A DNA stretch of 64,000 nt from CBDCWT01 sp965223305 (GTDB taxonomy: Bacteria > Planctomycetota > Planctomycetia > Pirellulales > Pirellulaceae): NCBI GenBank assembly GCA_965223305.1, contig CBDCWT010000047.1:186001-250000 (forward strand). The letters run 5' to 3'. Shown piece after piece: positions 9,992 through 19,515 of the stretch (the stretch's first letter is position 1; each line of letters begins with the position of its first letter). The notes below the pieces were generated by a model. It did not search any database. It saw nothing but the letters and a program-made list of their open reading frames with translations, and was not told the DNA's origin. The position numbers were made by a program, and so were the translations under genes.

Positions 9992-12025
9992 TTATAAATC
10001 CAAGATGCTCTCGAGCGCCTTGTCCTTTTCCGGTCCTGCCAGGAAATCGAAGGCCCGGAGATAGCGGGACAACGTTTCCGGCGGTGTATCGTCGTGCTTG
10101 ATGATCTTCGCCAGATAGCTTGGCGTCTGCGTCGCACGGCTCCGCCAAATGATGTCGCGGCCGGCCGGCGTGTTCCAGCCGTCACCTACCTGCTCGAGCC
10201 AAGCCGCCAAGCAGTTATCCCAATCGTCGCCGGCGCCAATCCCAAGTGCTTCGAGGTACCAACGGTCGTGGCCGTCGTGCTGACTGGCCAACTGGGCCCA
10301 GAGCCTGGGCTTCTCGCCAGATTCGTTATGACGCAGTGCGATCGCCAGCTCGCGGCGTACTGTCGCCGATTGATCGTGAACCAACTTCTTGATAATCGGT
10401 ACCAAGTCCAGCTTGAGCTGCCGCGCGAGCCGGATTCCGACTACCCGCAGATCGGGGTTGTCGTGGGCCGTGGACAGTTCGACGTAGTGCGGGCCACGCT
10501 CCTCGATTTTCCCGAGCAGCCACAAGGCGCGAGCCCGCATACGCGGGTCTTCCGCATTCTCCAGCAACGCAGCCAGCTGCGGCTCCGCTTCGTCGCCAAA
10601 TTGATGAAGCACTCTCCAAGCCATCGAGCGCACCGTCAGATTCGGATTCTGCAGGGCTTCGATGGCGCCCGAGACAGTCGAATAATCGAACGACGGGACT
10701 TCGTAATGATCGGAGTGAGATGCCGGTGTCACTCGAAACAGCCGGCCGTGCGCGATGTCTTCCATACGATGACCGCCGACCCCGGGGTCGTACCAATCGG
10801 CGACAAAGATCGACCCGTCGGGTGCAACACAGACGTCCGATGGGCGAAACCATTGATTGGCCGACCCATCCAAGATATCAACTACTCGAGCACTGTAGCC
10901 GGCGCCTTCCACGGTTACCGGATAGGCCCGTACGATGTTGGGACCAGCGTCACAATGGATCATCTGGCCGCGGAATTCCTCGGGCAACAAATCCCCTTCG
11001 TAGACACAGATCCCTGTCGGCGAACCGGCACCCGTCTGCAGCAAGTTTGGAACCACGCCGGGATCGTTGAGGTGCCAGTGCCGCAACGGAATCTCCTCGT
11101 GCATGTTCGTTCGCTCCGCCTTCCAGTTGGCGCCCGTCTTCTCATCTTTGTAACCGTAGTTGCCGAACTCCATCACGAAGTTAATCCGCGTGCCGCGGTT
11201 ACCATCGTCGTCGTTGTCGGATTGCCACAAGGTGCCGAACGAATCGACAGCCAGCTCCCAGTTGTTGCGAAAGTTCCAACCAAGTGTTTCGAATTCACTG
11301 CCATCCAAATTGCAACGGAATGCCATGCCCTCCTGGTAAGGATTGCGGCTGTTGTTCACAACATTACCCGCCAAGTCGATAATCGTCTGACCTCGCTCGC
11401 TGCGGATCTGCTTCCCTTCGTTTCCAAAGTTGAAGTAGAGCTTTCCATCGGGACCGAAGATGAAGGCGTGAATTCCGTGATCGTGTTCGATGCCCGAGAT
11501 CCCTCTGAATAGGAGCTCTTTTCCGTCCGCTTTGAGATCGCCATCTTCGTCGGTCAAGAAGAACACCTTGTCTTGTGCGGAAACCAGCACTCGCATCTTC
11601 TGAGTGTGCGGGTCGGGCAGCACACAGATGCCATGCACCGAATCGATATCGCGTCCCTGATAGTAGGTCGTCGACTCGTCGAGCCTTCCATCGCCGTCTG
11701 TGTCTTCCAGTATCAAAATGCGATCGCCCTCTTTCCGTTCGGGCAGTTGTTCGTTGCGGAAGCGGCGGTAGTTGAGTACTTCACAGACCCAAACTCGTCC
11801 CAGGTGATCGATGTCAATGTTGGTAGGGTTCCGCATCATCGGCTCTGAGGCGGCCAGGCGTGCGGTTAACTCGGGATGGACCTTTAACTGTGAAACAGCG
11901 TTCTCCGCCGCATGAGCATTAGCGCTGCCTTCGTCGGCTGCCAAGCCCAGCCGCTGCGCGGCTAGAGTTGTCAGAAGGAACAGCAACGAGAAGAGGCGCA
12001 ACGCCCGTATCGAATGGGTTCGCAT
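9992..12025 (-). CDS. PVC-type membrane-bound dehydrogenase (beta-propeller)
   Basis: 677 residues with an N-terminal signal peptide (about 1-30). The body matches the putative membrane-bound dehydrogenase family of planctomycetes, a sorbosone-dehydrogenase-like beta-propeller. Visible anchors are 'NPTNIDIDHLGRVWVCEVLNY' region (67-87), 'ILEDTDGDGRLDE' (about 104-116), 'GPDGKLYFNFGNEG' (about 193-206), 'APDGSIFVADWYDPGVGGH' (about 405-423) and then HEAT-like repeats (about 450-670). It ends at 'GPEKDKALESILDL', where family members normally continue into a heme-binding domain. Here that domain is encoded separately just downstream. Substrate unknown; location periplasmic. Confidence 0.85.
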   Translation of the reverse strand: MRTHSIRALRLFSLLFLLTTLAAQRLGLAADEGSANAHAAENAVSQLKVHPELTARLAASEPMMRNPTNIDIDHLGRVWVCEVLNYRRFRNEQLPERKEGDRILILEDTDGDGRLDESTTYYQGRDIDSVHGICVLPDPHTQKMRVLVSAQDKVFFLTDEDGDLKADGKELLFRGISGIEHDHGIHAFIFGPDGKLYFNFGNEGKQIRSERGQTIIDLAGNVVNNSRNPYQEGMAFRCNLDGSEFETLGWNFRNNWELAVDSFGTLWQSDNDDDGNRGTRINFVMEFGNYGYKDEKTGANWKAERTNMHEEIPLRHWHLNDPGVVPNLLQTGAGSPTGICVYEGDLLPEEFRGQMIHCDAGPNIVRAYPVTVEGAGYSARVVDILDGSANQWFRPSDVCVAPDGSIFVADWYDPGVGGHRMEDIAHGRLFRVTPASHSDHYEVPSFDYSTVSGAIEALQNPNLTVRSMAWRVLHQFGDEAEPQLAALLENAEDPRMRARALWLLGKIEERGPHYVELSTAHDNPDLRVVGIRLARQLKLDLVPIIKKLVHDQSATVRRELAIALRHNESGEKPRLWAQLASQHDGHDRWYLEALGIGAGDDWDNCLAAWLEQVGDGWNTPAGRDIIWRSRATQTPSYLAKIIKHDDTPPETLSRYLRAFDFLAGPEKDKALESILDL

Positions 12026-12144
12026 CTCGGCAGAATCTCCTTACCAGGACGGAACGCCGCGGCAAGCGGCGGCAGGATAGTCTTGGCAGGATACGCTCTG
12101 CGAGTGCTGAAGTCGATCCCCCGCGAACGCCCCAATCCTTGCGA

Positions 12145-15100
12145 TCAGGCGGCTTGCAGCGATCGGGCAGAGGAAGCCCAGGTGATCCAGTCAGCGACTT
12201 CCTGCAGATCAGGGCGCCGACCGTTGCGGATGATGCGCTTCCCTTGATTGGTCAGCACGAAGGGTTCCACATCAGACCACAGCTTGTTGGGGTCCATCTC
12301 CGCCAGTTGCTCGGGCGTCGTGATCCCGAGCGCCACCAAGATCTGCGCGTCGTGCCCGCGCAATTGTGGGATGCGGATCGCCAACGTCGTCTGCTGCTGC
12401 CAACGCAGTACGGTGTCCTCGTTGATCCGCTTCTGCCCAAGACGGTCGGCCAGCTCATGGTGATCGGCTTGCAAGAGGTCGTGAACCGAGTGAATTCCGA
12501 TAGCCTTGAGCCGCTGAGCGGTGCGCGGGCCGATCGAAGGGGCGTCAACGACTGGGTCGCTGGAATTCAGATAAAAATGCAGTTGATCCGACTCGGGCAT
12601 CTTCACGACTCGTCGCTTCGATTGCGTCGTCGAGTCCTGCTCAAGTTCGGCCTCTGGGTCAACAGGTTCGGGCCGAGATCGCAACGAGCGAGCCACACGG
12701 CGTTCGCCGCCGCGTGTACGGCCGGAGCTACGGTCGTTCGACGCACTTCGCTGTCGCCGCACTCCGCTGCGCCGATAGCTGTAGTCGATCAGACTGTCGT
12801 CTTCCAGATCGGACCCGTTACCATCTGTTCGGATCCAATCCTCGACACGGGACAGCTCGAACTCGGTCCCAGATAACAAGAGTGATTGCCCATTTCTGCT
12901 TGACGCGAATCGTTGTACGATTTCACGCAGTCGATGCGGCGAGATAGACCGCAGCTGCTCTGGATCGGTGACATCGCAGGCCACCAAGATCCGTGCGTCG
13001 TAAGCGCGGAGGTGCGGCACGCGACACATCAACCGTGCCTGGGCCTGCCAGGATTGAACCTGCTCGACAGTGATTCCCACCGACCGCATTTCGATCGCCG
13101 TTTCCTCAGGTGACAGGTCGAGCAGCTGCCCGACAGTCCGGACACCGATCCTGCGAAAATGCGCCGCGTCGGCACTCGCGACCGAAGGTGCGTCCTCGAC
13201 AGGGCTCTCGTCCGACAGACAATACTCGTCGTGGGTAGCAAGGCGATCGAGGTTCCAGTGAGGCCTCGAGACACTTTCAACGTGATCGTACCGAACTGGA
13301 AGATCGTTGTAGCTCTCGGTCACACTCCACTCGGAGATACTCTGCACGGGTAGCAGTAGGTTTTTGAATTCATCGGCCACGTGGCGGTGTCGGGTCAACA
13401 CGAGTACCTGCCTGTGGCCAGCGACCTCCTGGAGAATTTCTACTGCGGCAGGCACGTCGCGAGAATCCAGGTTGCTGAAGGCTTCCCGCAGCACCAGCGG
13501 TACGTGGTAACCGTTTGCTGCCAGGCTGGCCTGGCTTGCCAGCAAAATGCTCAGGTAGGTATGGTCGCGCCCACTCTCGTCCAGCTGTTGCCATGTAAAT
13601 CGGCGTGAGGCTTGGTCGAAGACCGCTACCCGGTTTTGTGAGTCAAACTCAAGTTGCCGCAAAGCTCCACCGGAGAGCTCGCACAGATACCTCGAGGCCA
13701 CGGAAACGACCGAGGAAAGGGCAACGGGGCCATCAAAAGCTCGCATCTTCAGCTGCAGTTCAGCGATCGTCTCGGCTAGGATCTGTCGTTGCTCGGCGTA
13801 GCGAATATCTCGCTCGACGCGACCGCGTTCAGCCCGCCGTGCCTCAAGTTGTTGGCGTAGGTGATGACCGTCTTCGGCGCGAACCTGAGCAAGACGCCGG
13901 TTCAAGTCAACCAACTGCGAATCCCAGGTGTTGATTCGCTCGCGCAGCTGAACGTGTTCCTTTTCAATCCTGGCAATCTCGGCATCCAACTGCGCGGTAC
14001 TCCCCGATTCAGCGTGGACGATCTCGGCCGGCTGTTCAGTCGGATGTGCCGCGCACCGACACCACTTCTCATGTCGATGTGAAACATCACCACGGTGGGC
14101 CGGCCGTTTGGCTTGCAGTATCTCAATTGCGCGCTGAAACTCCTCTTCACAGCGAGTCAGCTGTTGCAGTTCGCTGGCTTGGGATGTCAACTCGCTCGCT
14201 GATTCCCAATGACCTAGCTCTCCACACAGCGCGTACAGCTCGCGACGCATCTCGGTCAACGCCAGCTGCAGTTCTGTCCGTAACTCGTGCCAAAGCGGTT
14301 GCTCGCCGACCCCACCGAATGCGGAGAGCCGTGTTTCCAGATGTTGGATCTTCTTTTCCAGCGCGGACAGCGAACGGCGTGGGTTGGCAGTTCTCTCCAC
14401 ACCAATGTCATGGTGCTCTTTTTCTGCTTGCAGTTTCCGCTTGCGATCAGCGACTTCGATCGCCAACTTACGCCACCGCTCGATTTGTCGATCGACTTCG
14501 TCGGGTACCGGAGTGTGTTGAGAAGTCTCCGCACGGATAGCCGTTCCTCGGCGAAGCTCGTCGCGGCGAGCCCGGAGCCGATAAAGTGTCGCCTCGAGGT
14601 CTTTGAGCCGAGCGCGTGCTTCGGACAGCTGGCGGTCGATGCTCTGCCTTTGTTCGAGCAGCCGCTGACGATCCTCGTCGTATTGGGCGCTAGCGAGCCG
14701 TGCTTCAAGAGCAGTGACTTCTTCCGTAATCTCCTTCCGCCGGCGGTGCAGCGACTCGACGGTATAAGAGGATGTCGGCAGCGACTGGAATTCGTGCTGG
14801 TATTGGTCCAGCTTTCGTTGCATCTCGCTCAACTCACTCGATTCGCGCCCTTCACTGAGCAGGATGCCGGCGGCCTCCAGGTTGGCTACCAAGCAGTCGA
14901 CGTGCGGACGCGTCGAGAAGTCGACGGCAAACAGATGGTCGAACTGCTCGGTCGTCACTCCCGATAACAGTGTCTCCAGGTGGCGATGACCAATGACCCG
15001 TCCGTCTCCGTGCTCGACGGTTAACCGCCCGTCAATGCTGCCGTCGTCGTAGCGACTAACCGTTTGCATGCCTTGATCGGTCCCCAGTGTGATGGCACCA

Positions 15101-15333
15101 CCGAACCCCCGCGAGTGAGCTGGCAGGTAACGCTCCCTAGTCGTACGGTCGAAACCAAGTAGCATGGCACGCAAGAACTGCAGAATGGTCCGCTTGCCCG
15201 CCCCGGCGGGTCCGTAGATAACTTGTATGCTGTCACTGAACCCGTCCAATTGGACGTCGTGACAGCCACCAAAACGGTCCATTCGCATGCTTTGAAGAAA
15301 CACAGACTTGTTCTCCTCGATCTGATTTCGCAT
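12145..15333 (-). CDS. SMC/YhaN-like ATPase with two C-terminal DUF4332 domains
   Basis: 1062 residues. An ABC/SMC-type N-lobe carries 'MDRFGGCHDVQLDGF' and a P-loop 'GPAGAGKRT' (41-49). A long coiled-coil-prone middle follows (about 160-530), then 'LDESGRDHTYLSILLA' as signature (about 575-590) and 'VPLVLREAFSNLD' as Walker B (about 611-623). Two helix-hairpin-type DUF4332 copies come next: about 730-850, and about 925-1055 with 'SIGPRTAQRLKAIGIHSVHD'. The Walker A Ser/Thr is Arg and the Walker B Asp is Arg, so ATP hydrolysis may be impaired. No YhaO-like nuclease is adjacent. A DNA-associated role is inferred from family resemblance only. Confidence 0.7.
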   Translation of the reverse strand: MRNQIEENKSVFLQSMRMDRFGGCHDVQLDGFSDSIQVIYGPAGAGKRTILQFLRAMLLGFDRTTRERYLPAHSRGFGGAITLGTDQGMQTVSRYDDGSIDGRLTVEHGDGRVIGHRHLETLLSGVTTEQFDHLFAVDFSTRPHVDCLVANLEAAGILLSEGRESSELSEMQRKLDQYQHEFQSLPTSSYTVESLHRRRKEITEEVTALEARLASAQYDEDRQRLLEQRQSIDRQLSEARARLKDLEATLYRLRARRDELRRGTAIRAETSQHTPVPDEVDRQIERWRKLAIEVADRKRKLQAEKEHHDIGVERTANPRRSLSALEKKIQHLETRLSAFGGVGEQPLWHELRTELQLALTEMRRELYALCGELGHWESASELTSQASELQQLTRCEEEFQRAIEILQAKRPAHRGDVSHRHEKWCRCAAHPTEQPAEIVHAESGSTAQLDAEIARIEKEHVQLRERINTWDSQLVDLNRRLAQVRAEDGHHLRQQLEARRAERGRVERDIRYAEQRQILAETIAELQLKMRAFDGPVALSSVVSVASRYLCELSGGALRQLEFDSQNRVAVFDQASRRFTWQQLDESGRDHTYLSILLASQASLAANGYHVPLVLREAFSNLDSRDVPAAVEILQEVAGHRQVLVLTRHRHVADEFKNLLLPVQSISEWSVTESYNDLPVRYDHVESVSRPHWNLDRLATHDEYCLSDESPVEDAPSVASADAAHFRRIGVRTVGQLLDLSPEETAIEMRSVGITVEQVQSWQAQARLMCRVPHLRAYDARILVACDVTDPEQLRSISPHRLREIVQRFASSRNGQSLLLSGTEFELSRVEDWIRTDGNGSDLEDDSLIDYSYRRSGVRRQRSASNDRSSGRTRGGERRVARSLRSRPEPVDPEAELEQDSTTQSKRRVVKMPESDQLHFYLNSSDPVVDAPSIGPRTAQRLKAIGIHSVHDLLQADHHELADRLGQKRINEDTVLRWQQQTTLAIRIPQLRGHDAQILVALGITTPEQLAEMDPNKLWSDVEPFVLTNQGKRIIRNGRRPDLQEVADWITWASSARSLQAA

Positions 15334-15656
15334 GGCCGGGTCAGCCAGAATACGGGAATTCGGGTTCGGGAAGGTAACAAATTGCGTTATCTCTGGCCAT
15401 GCCGAAATCCAGCTGGTGAAGCTAGCGTTTCCCGTCCTTGACTATGCTCACTGGTTTGCCACACTAGGGGTCTGCTAGTTTTGGCGTTGCATTTTCCACG
15501 TGCGAGTTTCCGCAAACTGTTGTCGCGGAGGCATGAAGCCAGTGGCACCTATGGCGATCGTCTTGTCACGGGTGTCCCGATTTGTGGTGACGCGAATACG
15601 CCTTGAGCCAGCTTGTCTCCACGATCACCTGCGCGGGACACCGCTTCGATAGCCGC
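15334..15656. other. divergent intergenic region
   Basis: A 323-bp gap between the divergently transcribed ATPase and zinc-ribbon genes. I see no repeat family member, RNA gene or convincing promoter in it; it must hold the promoters for both directions. Confidence 0.4.
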
Positions 15657-16325
15657 ATGTCGATCAACGTCGTTTGCCCAGGTTGCAAGAAGCGCTTCAC
15701 AGTCAGCGACAAGTACGCTGGTCAGAAGGGCCCTTGCCCGAAATGCAAGACCGTCATCTCGATCCCCAGCAAGGACGACGAAGTCGTTGTTCATGCGCCT
15801 CGGCACTCGGGGCCGACAGATGCCGAAGGGAGGCGGTTGAGCGACCCCATCCTGCGGGAAGAATCAAAATTCTCGACGAAGATGACGGTGGCGATTGTGG
15901 TCGGCGTGATCGCGGTTTTCGCGGTGGCGGCTGTCGTCGGGCGGACCAACGAGGGTCCCGTGCCTCTTTCCCTCCAGGCGCTCGCGGCGATCGCCCTGGC
16001 TCCCCTGCTGGTCCTAGCCGGCTACTCTTTTCTGCGCGATGACGAGTTGGAGCCGTTCCGCGGGCGCGAGCTGTTATTGCGCGTGCTGGCCTGCGCCGCC
16101 GCCTACGCGTTCCTCTGGGGAGCCTACGCCTGGGTGCAAGCCGTGCTCGAGATCGACATCACCGCCTATCAACTGATTTTCGTCGCGCCGCCCGTCCTGC
16201 TGATCGGGGCGTTCGCATCGTTTGCCAGTTTGGACCTGGATTTTACGAGCGGGCTGATTCACTACGGCATGTACTTGATCGTCACGGTCCTCCTTCGTTG
16301 TGCTGCGGGAATGCCAGCCTTCTAA
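15657..16325 (+). CDS. zinc-ribbon membrane protein
   Basis: 222 residues from the ATG giving 'MSINVVCPGC'. The N-terminal CPGC...CPKC zinc ribbon (about 7-32) is the MJ0042-like type common in planctomycetes. A polar linker follows, then about five hydrophobic segments (about 75-97, 102-122, 136-158, 165-188, 195-218). The N-terminal part is therefore cytoplasmic or exposed and the remainder is integral membrane. An upstream in-frame TTG at 15603 exists, but the zinc ribbon starts right after the chosen ATG. Function unknown. It stands alone, divergent from the ATPase gene. Confidence 0.75.
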   Translation: MSINVVCPGCKKRFTVSDKYAGQKGPCPKCKTVISIPSKDDEVVVHAPRHSGPTDAEGRRLSDPILREESKFSTKMTVAIVVGVIAVFAVAAVVGRTNEGPVPLSLQALAAIALAPLLVLAGYSFLRDDELEPFRGRELLLRVLACAAAYAFLWGAYAWVQAVLEIDITAYQLIFVAPPVLLIGAFASFASLDLDFTSGLIHYGMYLIVTVLLRCAAGMPAF

Positions 16326-16625
16326 GTTCTGTGGCGGAAGGGGATTGGGCGGTTCAAGAAAAGTAGCAGGCACGCTCCGCGTGCCGTCCGCCTACTTGTT
16401 GGTCAGCTAAATCGACGAGTTTGATTCTGGGACGAACGAATTAGCCGGAATGCGTTAGTTAGCATCCGGTTTTGTAGCCCATCCGTTCATGTCGCAGAAT
16501 CACGCTCGGTCGTTTAGCTACGGCACGCGGAGCGTGCCGACTACTTTGCTGCTGATCAAGTTGCGGCACACGGAGTGTGCCTACTACCTTTGTGACGGTG
16601 AACTTCGGATCTATTGAGGTGCTGT
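16326..16625. repeat. intergenic GTAGCAGGCACGC-type palindromes
   Basis: Three copies of a palindromic unit built on GGCACGCTCCGCGTGCC lie at 16363-16395, 16517-16544 (inverted) and 16560-16587 (inverted, with ACACGGAGTGT core). No other feature seen. Confidence 0.65.
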
Positions 16626-17957
16626 GTGCACGCCATTCGGGATATCCCGGAACTGCAGGCGCTAGATAACCGGCAGAGCCTGGTTCGCATTCCCCCTGAA
16701 GTCGACGTGCCGATAACACGGCGAGTGCGACAGCTTATCGACACGGTCGAGTTTCGCCGCTTGGCGAAAATTAGCCAACTGGGCCTGGTGTCGCTGGTCT
16801 ATCCCGCAGCGCACCATTCGCGCTTCGAACACTCCTTGGGTGTTTACCGTATGGCCTTGCTCTACCTGCAACGGCTCTCTTACGACCAGCGATTCTCAGA
16901 CGCGATGACACCGCACGACGCGGAGCTGTTCATCGTTGCCGCCTTGCTCCACGATCTAGGACACTGGCCTTTCTGCCATCCGATCGAGGACCTCCACTTG
17001 CAGGGCGTACCACAACACGAGCTGTTTGCTAATAGCTTCTTACTGGAGGGAGATATTGCCGACACCCTCAGGGGAGACTGGCAAATCCAGCCACGAGAAG
17101 TAGTGACCTTGTTGTCCGAGAAACCGCGAAACCACCGCTCTCGGATTCTCCAAAGCATGCTGTCGGGACCGATCGACGTCGACAAGATGGACTACCTCGC
17201 CCGCGATAGCCTGCATGCGGGCGTTCCCTACGGACGAAACTTCGACCAGCATCGACTAATCGGCAGCCTCTGCCTCAACCGTGCCGGTGACGGACTGGCA
17301 ATCACGGACAAGGGGCGAACGGCTGCGGAGATGTTGGTGTTCGCACGGTATGTCATGTTTAGCGAAGTCTATTGGCACCATACTGTGCGGGCGGCGACGG
17401 CGATGTTGCAGAGAGCGTTCTACTTGCTCTACGCGCATTTGGATCTCGACAAGTTGTTTCGTCAGACCGAACAGCCGCTGATTGATCGGTTGCTTGCGGC
17501 CGCTGGAGACAGCCCTTCGGCGGATCTGTTGAGCGGCATTTTCGGCTCCAGCCGGCAGCCCTACAAGCGGCTGGCACAGTACAGCTACTTTCAACAGCGC
17601 GACATCTATGAGTTGTTAGCCAGACGCCCCTACCCCTGGCTGGTGGCCTGCTCGGAGACGTTTGCCAACATCCTGAGCCGCAAACTCGGCAGGCGGATCG
17701 CGCCCCACGAACTCCTTTTTGATGCCCCACCTGTCCATCTGGAAGTTCAGTTCAACATCGAAATCTACTTCCCCAAAGAAGATTGCTTTCGAACTTTGGG
17801 TGACGTGTCCCCGATCGTGCAGACGTTGGCACGCCAACAGTTTGACGACTACGTCAAGCCGGTACGAGTTTTTGCGCACCCGGAACTTGTCGCCGATGTT
17901 CTATCGCTGGGCGATCTCTCCGCACCGCTGCAAGAGGCGATTGCACAAATGGAGTAG
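16626..17957 (+). CDS. HD-domain phosphohydrolase (dNTPase-like)
   Basis: 443 residues. Metal-binding HD motifs are present: 'HSRFEHSLG' (about 60-68), 'ALLHDLGHWPFCH' (HD pair, about 101-113) and 'DVDKMDYLARD' (about 178-188), as in SAMHD1/dGTPase-like HD hydrolases, which act on nucleotides or other phosphoesters in the cytoplasm. GTG 16626 is chosen because TTGAGG lies just upstream; a TTG at 16614 is the alternative. The substrate cannot be read from sequence. The C-terminal 200 residues have no obvious named domain. It is a single gene between repeat-rich spacers. Confidence 0.82.
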   Translation: MHAIRDIPELQALDNRQSLVRIPPEVDVPITRRVRQLIDTVEFRRLAKISQLGLVSLVYPAAHHSRFEHSLGVYRMALLYLQRLSYDQRFSDAMTPHDAELFIVAALLHDLGHWPFCHPIEDLHLQGVPQHELFANSFLLEGDIADTLRGDWQIQPREVVTLLSEKPRNHRSRILQSMLSGPIDVDKMDYLARDSLHAGVPYGRNFDQHRLIGSLCLNRAGDGLAITDKGRTAAEMLVFARYVMFSEVYWHHTVRAATAMLQRAFYLLYAHLDLDKLFRQTEQPLIDRLLAAAGDSPSADLLSGIFGSSRQPYKRLAQYSYFQQRDIYELLARRPYPWLVACSETFANILSRKLGRRIAPHELLFDAPPVHLEVQFNIEIYFPKEDCFRTLGDVSPIVQTLARQQFDDYVKPVRVFAHPELVADVLSLGDLSAPLQEAIAQME

Positions 17958-18357
17958 CCGGCAGCCGCCAAAGTAGCAGGCACGCTCCGCGTGCCGTCCG
18001 CCCCCGGAGTTCGTGCAGCTTTTACGCTTCATGCAATCCACCAAACTCTGGCGAGTTCGGCTACGTTCAGAATCAGCCGCTGGGCGTTAGCCCACGGTTC
18101 CGCAACGAAACCAACGCGTAGCGTCCGGCGAGCGCCCCCCTCTCCGGCCCTTCGGGCCGACTCTCCCCAAGGGGACAGTGACGAAACACGAAATCACGCA
18201 CTAACTTGGAAGCTGCACGACTCACTGATCGAGAGTTCAGTCCAAGCGAGACAACGTGACTCCCAGATGAGTCCCAAAGACGAACGCCACGGACCGCGGA
18301 GTGATCGGGAACATCCCGGGTGTAGCACGCTGCCTCGCTCGACCGAAACTACTCTCG
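17958..18357. repeat. intergenic composite hairpin repeat (inverted)
   Basis: One GGCACGCTCCGCGTGCC palindrome (17973-18000) is followed by a nearly complete inverted copy of the modular intergenic repeat (about 18011-18220). Its modules are, in order: CCAAACTCTGGCGAGTTCGG, the GTGGGCTAACGCCCAGCGG hairpin, and the GGCCCTTCGGGCC/CTCTCCCC double hairpin. The downstream end carries the recurring 'agctgcacgac' tail. No gene is supported here. Confidence 0.65.
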
Positions 18358-19515
18358 TTATTGCTCAACGCTCGTCATCAGCTGTCGGAAGGCCCGCAAG
18401 CGGGGATCCAACTTAGCCAGCAGCTGCAGCAAACCCGGATCTCCGCTGCTGGAGACCGAGGCCTTTGCTGGAGTCGCTTCGGTATCCGCCTCTTGAGCGG
18501 AGTTAGGAAACTGTGCTGGTTGATCTGCCTGAGGAGCAACGACTAGCTCTCCCGCTGGCCCGCCGGGAGCAGCGTCGACGGTTCCCGTCACACACTCGTT
18601 GCAGGTGGCCGGGTTGGTCGGGTCATCACAGAGGAACTCAAGTAAGTTGTCTGTGGCGCTGCCTGAGATAATCGTTCCAAAGTCGATGGCGTTGTTCTGC
18701 AGCAGGCGCCGAATTTCCGCCTGTGAACGATTTTGAACAACGACGAGATTTCGTGGATACTCGGGGAAGGACGCTTTGCCTGCCTTGCCAATGAACACGT
18801 CGGCGGTATGCCCGTTTGCCCGGATGGCGATCACCAGCGTGCCTTTGCGTGGGCACATCTTGCAAGTCGCGTCGCAGTTTTCCACCCTTTCGTAGACTTC
18901 ACAGCTCTGGACTTTGCACAAGTGGTCCTTGCAGTCCAGATCCTTGCAATCTACGTCGTCACATTGAGCGTCCTTGCAGTCGAACTCCAGCGTTCGGGGA
19001 CGGAACTTGTACACCTCTTTCGCAGTGACACATATCTGGGGAACCGGAATTGTGCCTTCGATTGTGCCAATCGCCTTATAGAACCGAGTTGTCTTGCAAA
19101 CGGTTTGCAGCGTTCCCGGCTCAAAGCAGATCTTGGTGACATTCTTGTCTCCCACGCAGTGACACGGATCAATAATCCGCGGCAGACAGTTACCGCCGAT
19201 CGTGGGTGGGCAACAATCGTCGCTCGGCGGAGTCGGATGCACGACTCCCGGGCTGGGTGGGGTGCCAACCATGGGGCCCCGTTGTGCTGCGCCTTGACAG
19301 AGCTGATTCGCGTTGGCGGTCGAGATGACCGGGAATCCGTTGATCTTGACCACATTTGGTTCGTCACAAACTACGTAACAGCCGTTCGTGTAGGTTTCAG
19401 GCCTTTCGCAGTAGTACGCGTTGCGTCCCTGGTGGTAAAAGTATCGATTACCAGCTTGCCCTAAACTAGCCATGCTGCCAACGATGGCCAACGCTGCTGC
19501 AATCCTAAAAGCCAT
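18358..19515 (-). CDS. cysteine-rich secreted protein with 5-residue Cys periodicity
   Basis: 385 residues; not a family I recognise. Signal peptide 'MAFRIAAALAIVGSMASLGQA' region (1-21). ATG 19515 is chosen over TTG 19521 because AGGAGGG lies 9 nt upstream of it. The mature protein has many cysteines. Most striking is a segment encoded near 18900-18990 in which six Cys recur exactly every fifth residue (C-x4-C, five times), mostly as CKD-x-x, followed by three more Cys. The C-terminal 60 residues are Pro/Ala/Ser-rich. The Cys could form a disulfide ladder or bind metal; both are inference. It has its own predicted promoter. Confidence 0.7.
   Translation of the reverse strand: MAFRIAAALAIVGSMASLGQAGNRYFYHQGRNAYYCERPETYTNGCYVVCDEPNVVKINGFPVISTANANQLCQGAAQRGPMVGTPPSPGVVHPTPPSDDCCPPTIGGNCLPRIIDPCHCVGDKNVTKICFEPGTLQTVCKTTRFYKAIGTIEGTIPVPQICVTAKEVYKFRPRTLEFDCKDAQCDDVDCKDLDCKDHLCKVQSCEVYERVENCDATCKMCPRKGTLVIAIRANGHTADVFIGKAGKASFPEYPRNLVVVQNRSQAEIRRLLQNNAIDFGTIISGSATDNLLEFLCDDPTNPATCNECVTGTVDAAPGGPAGELVVAPQADQPAQFPNSAQEADTEATPAKASVSSSGDPGLLQLLAKLDPRLRAFRQLMTSVEQ

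Noticed and set aside
10094..11512. 472-codon plus-strand ORF
   Set aside because: Wholly antisense to the membrane-bound dehydrogenase; no family-like pattern in its product.
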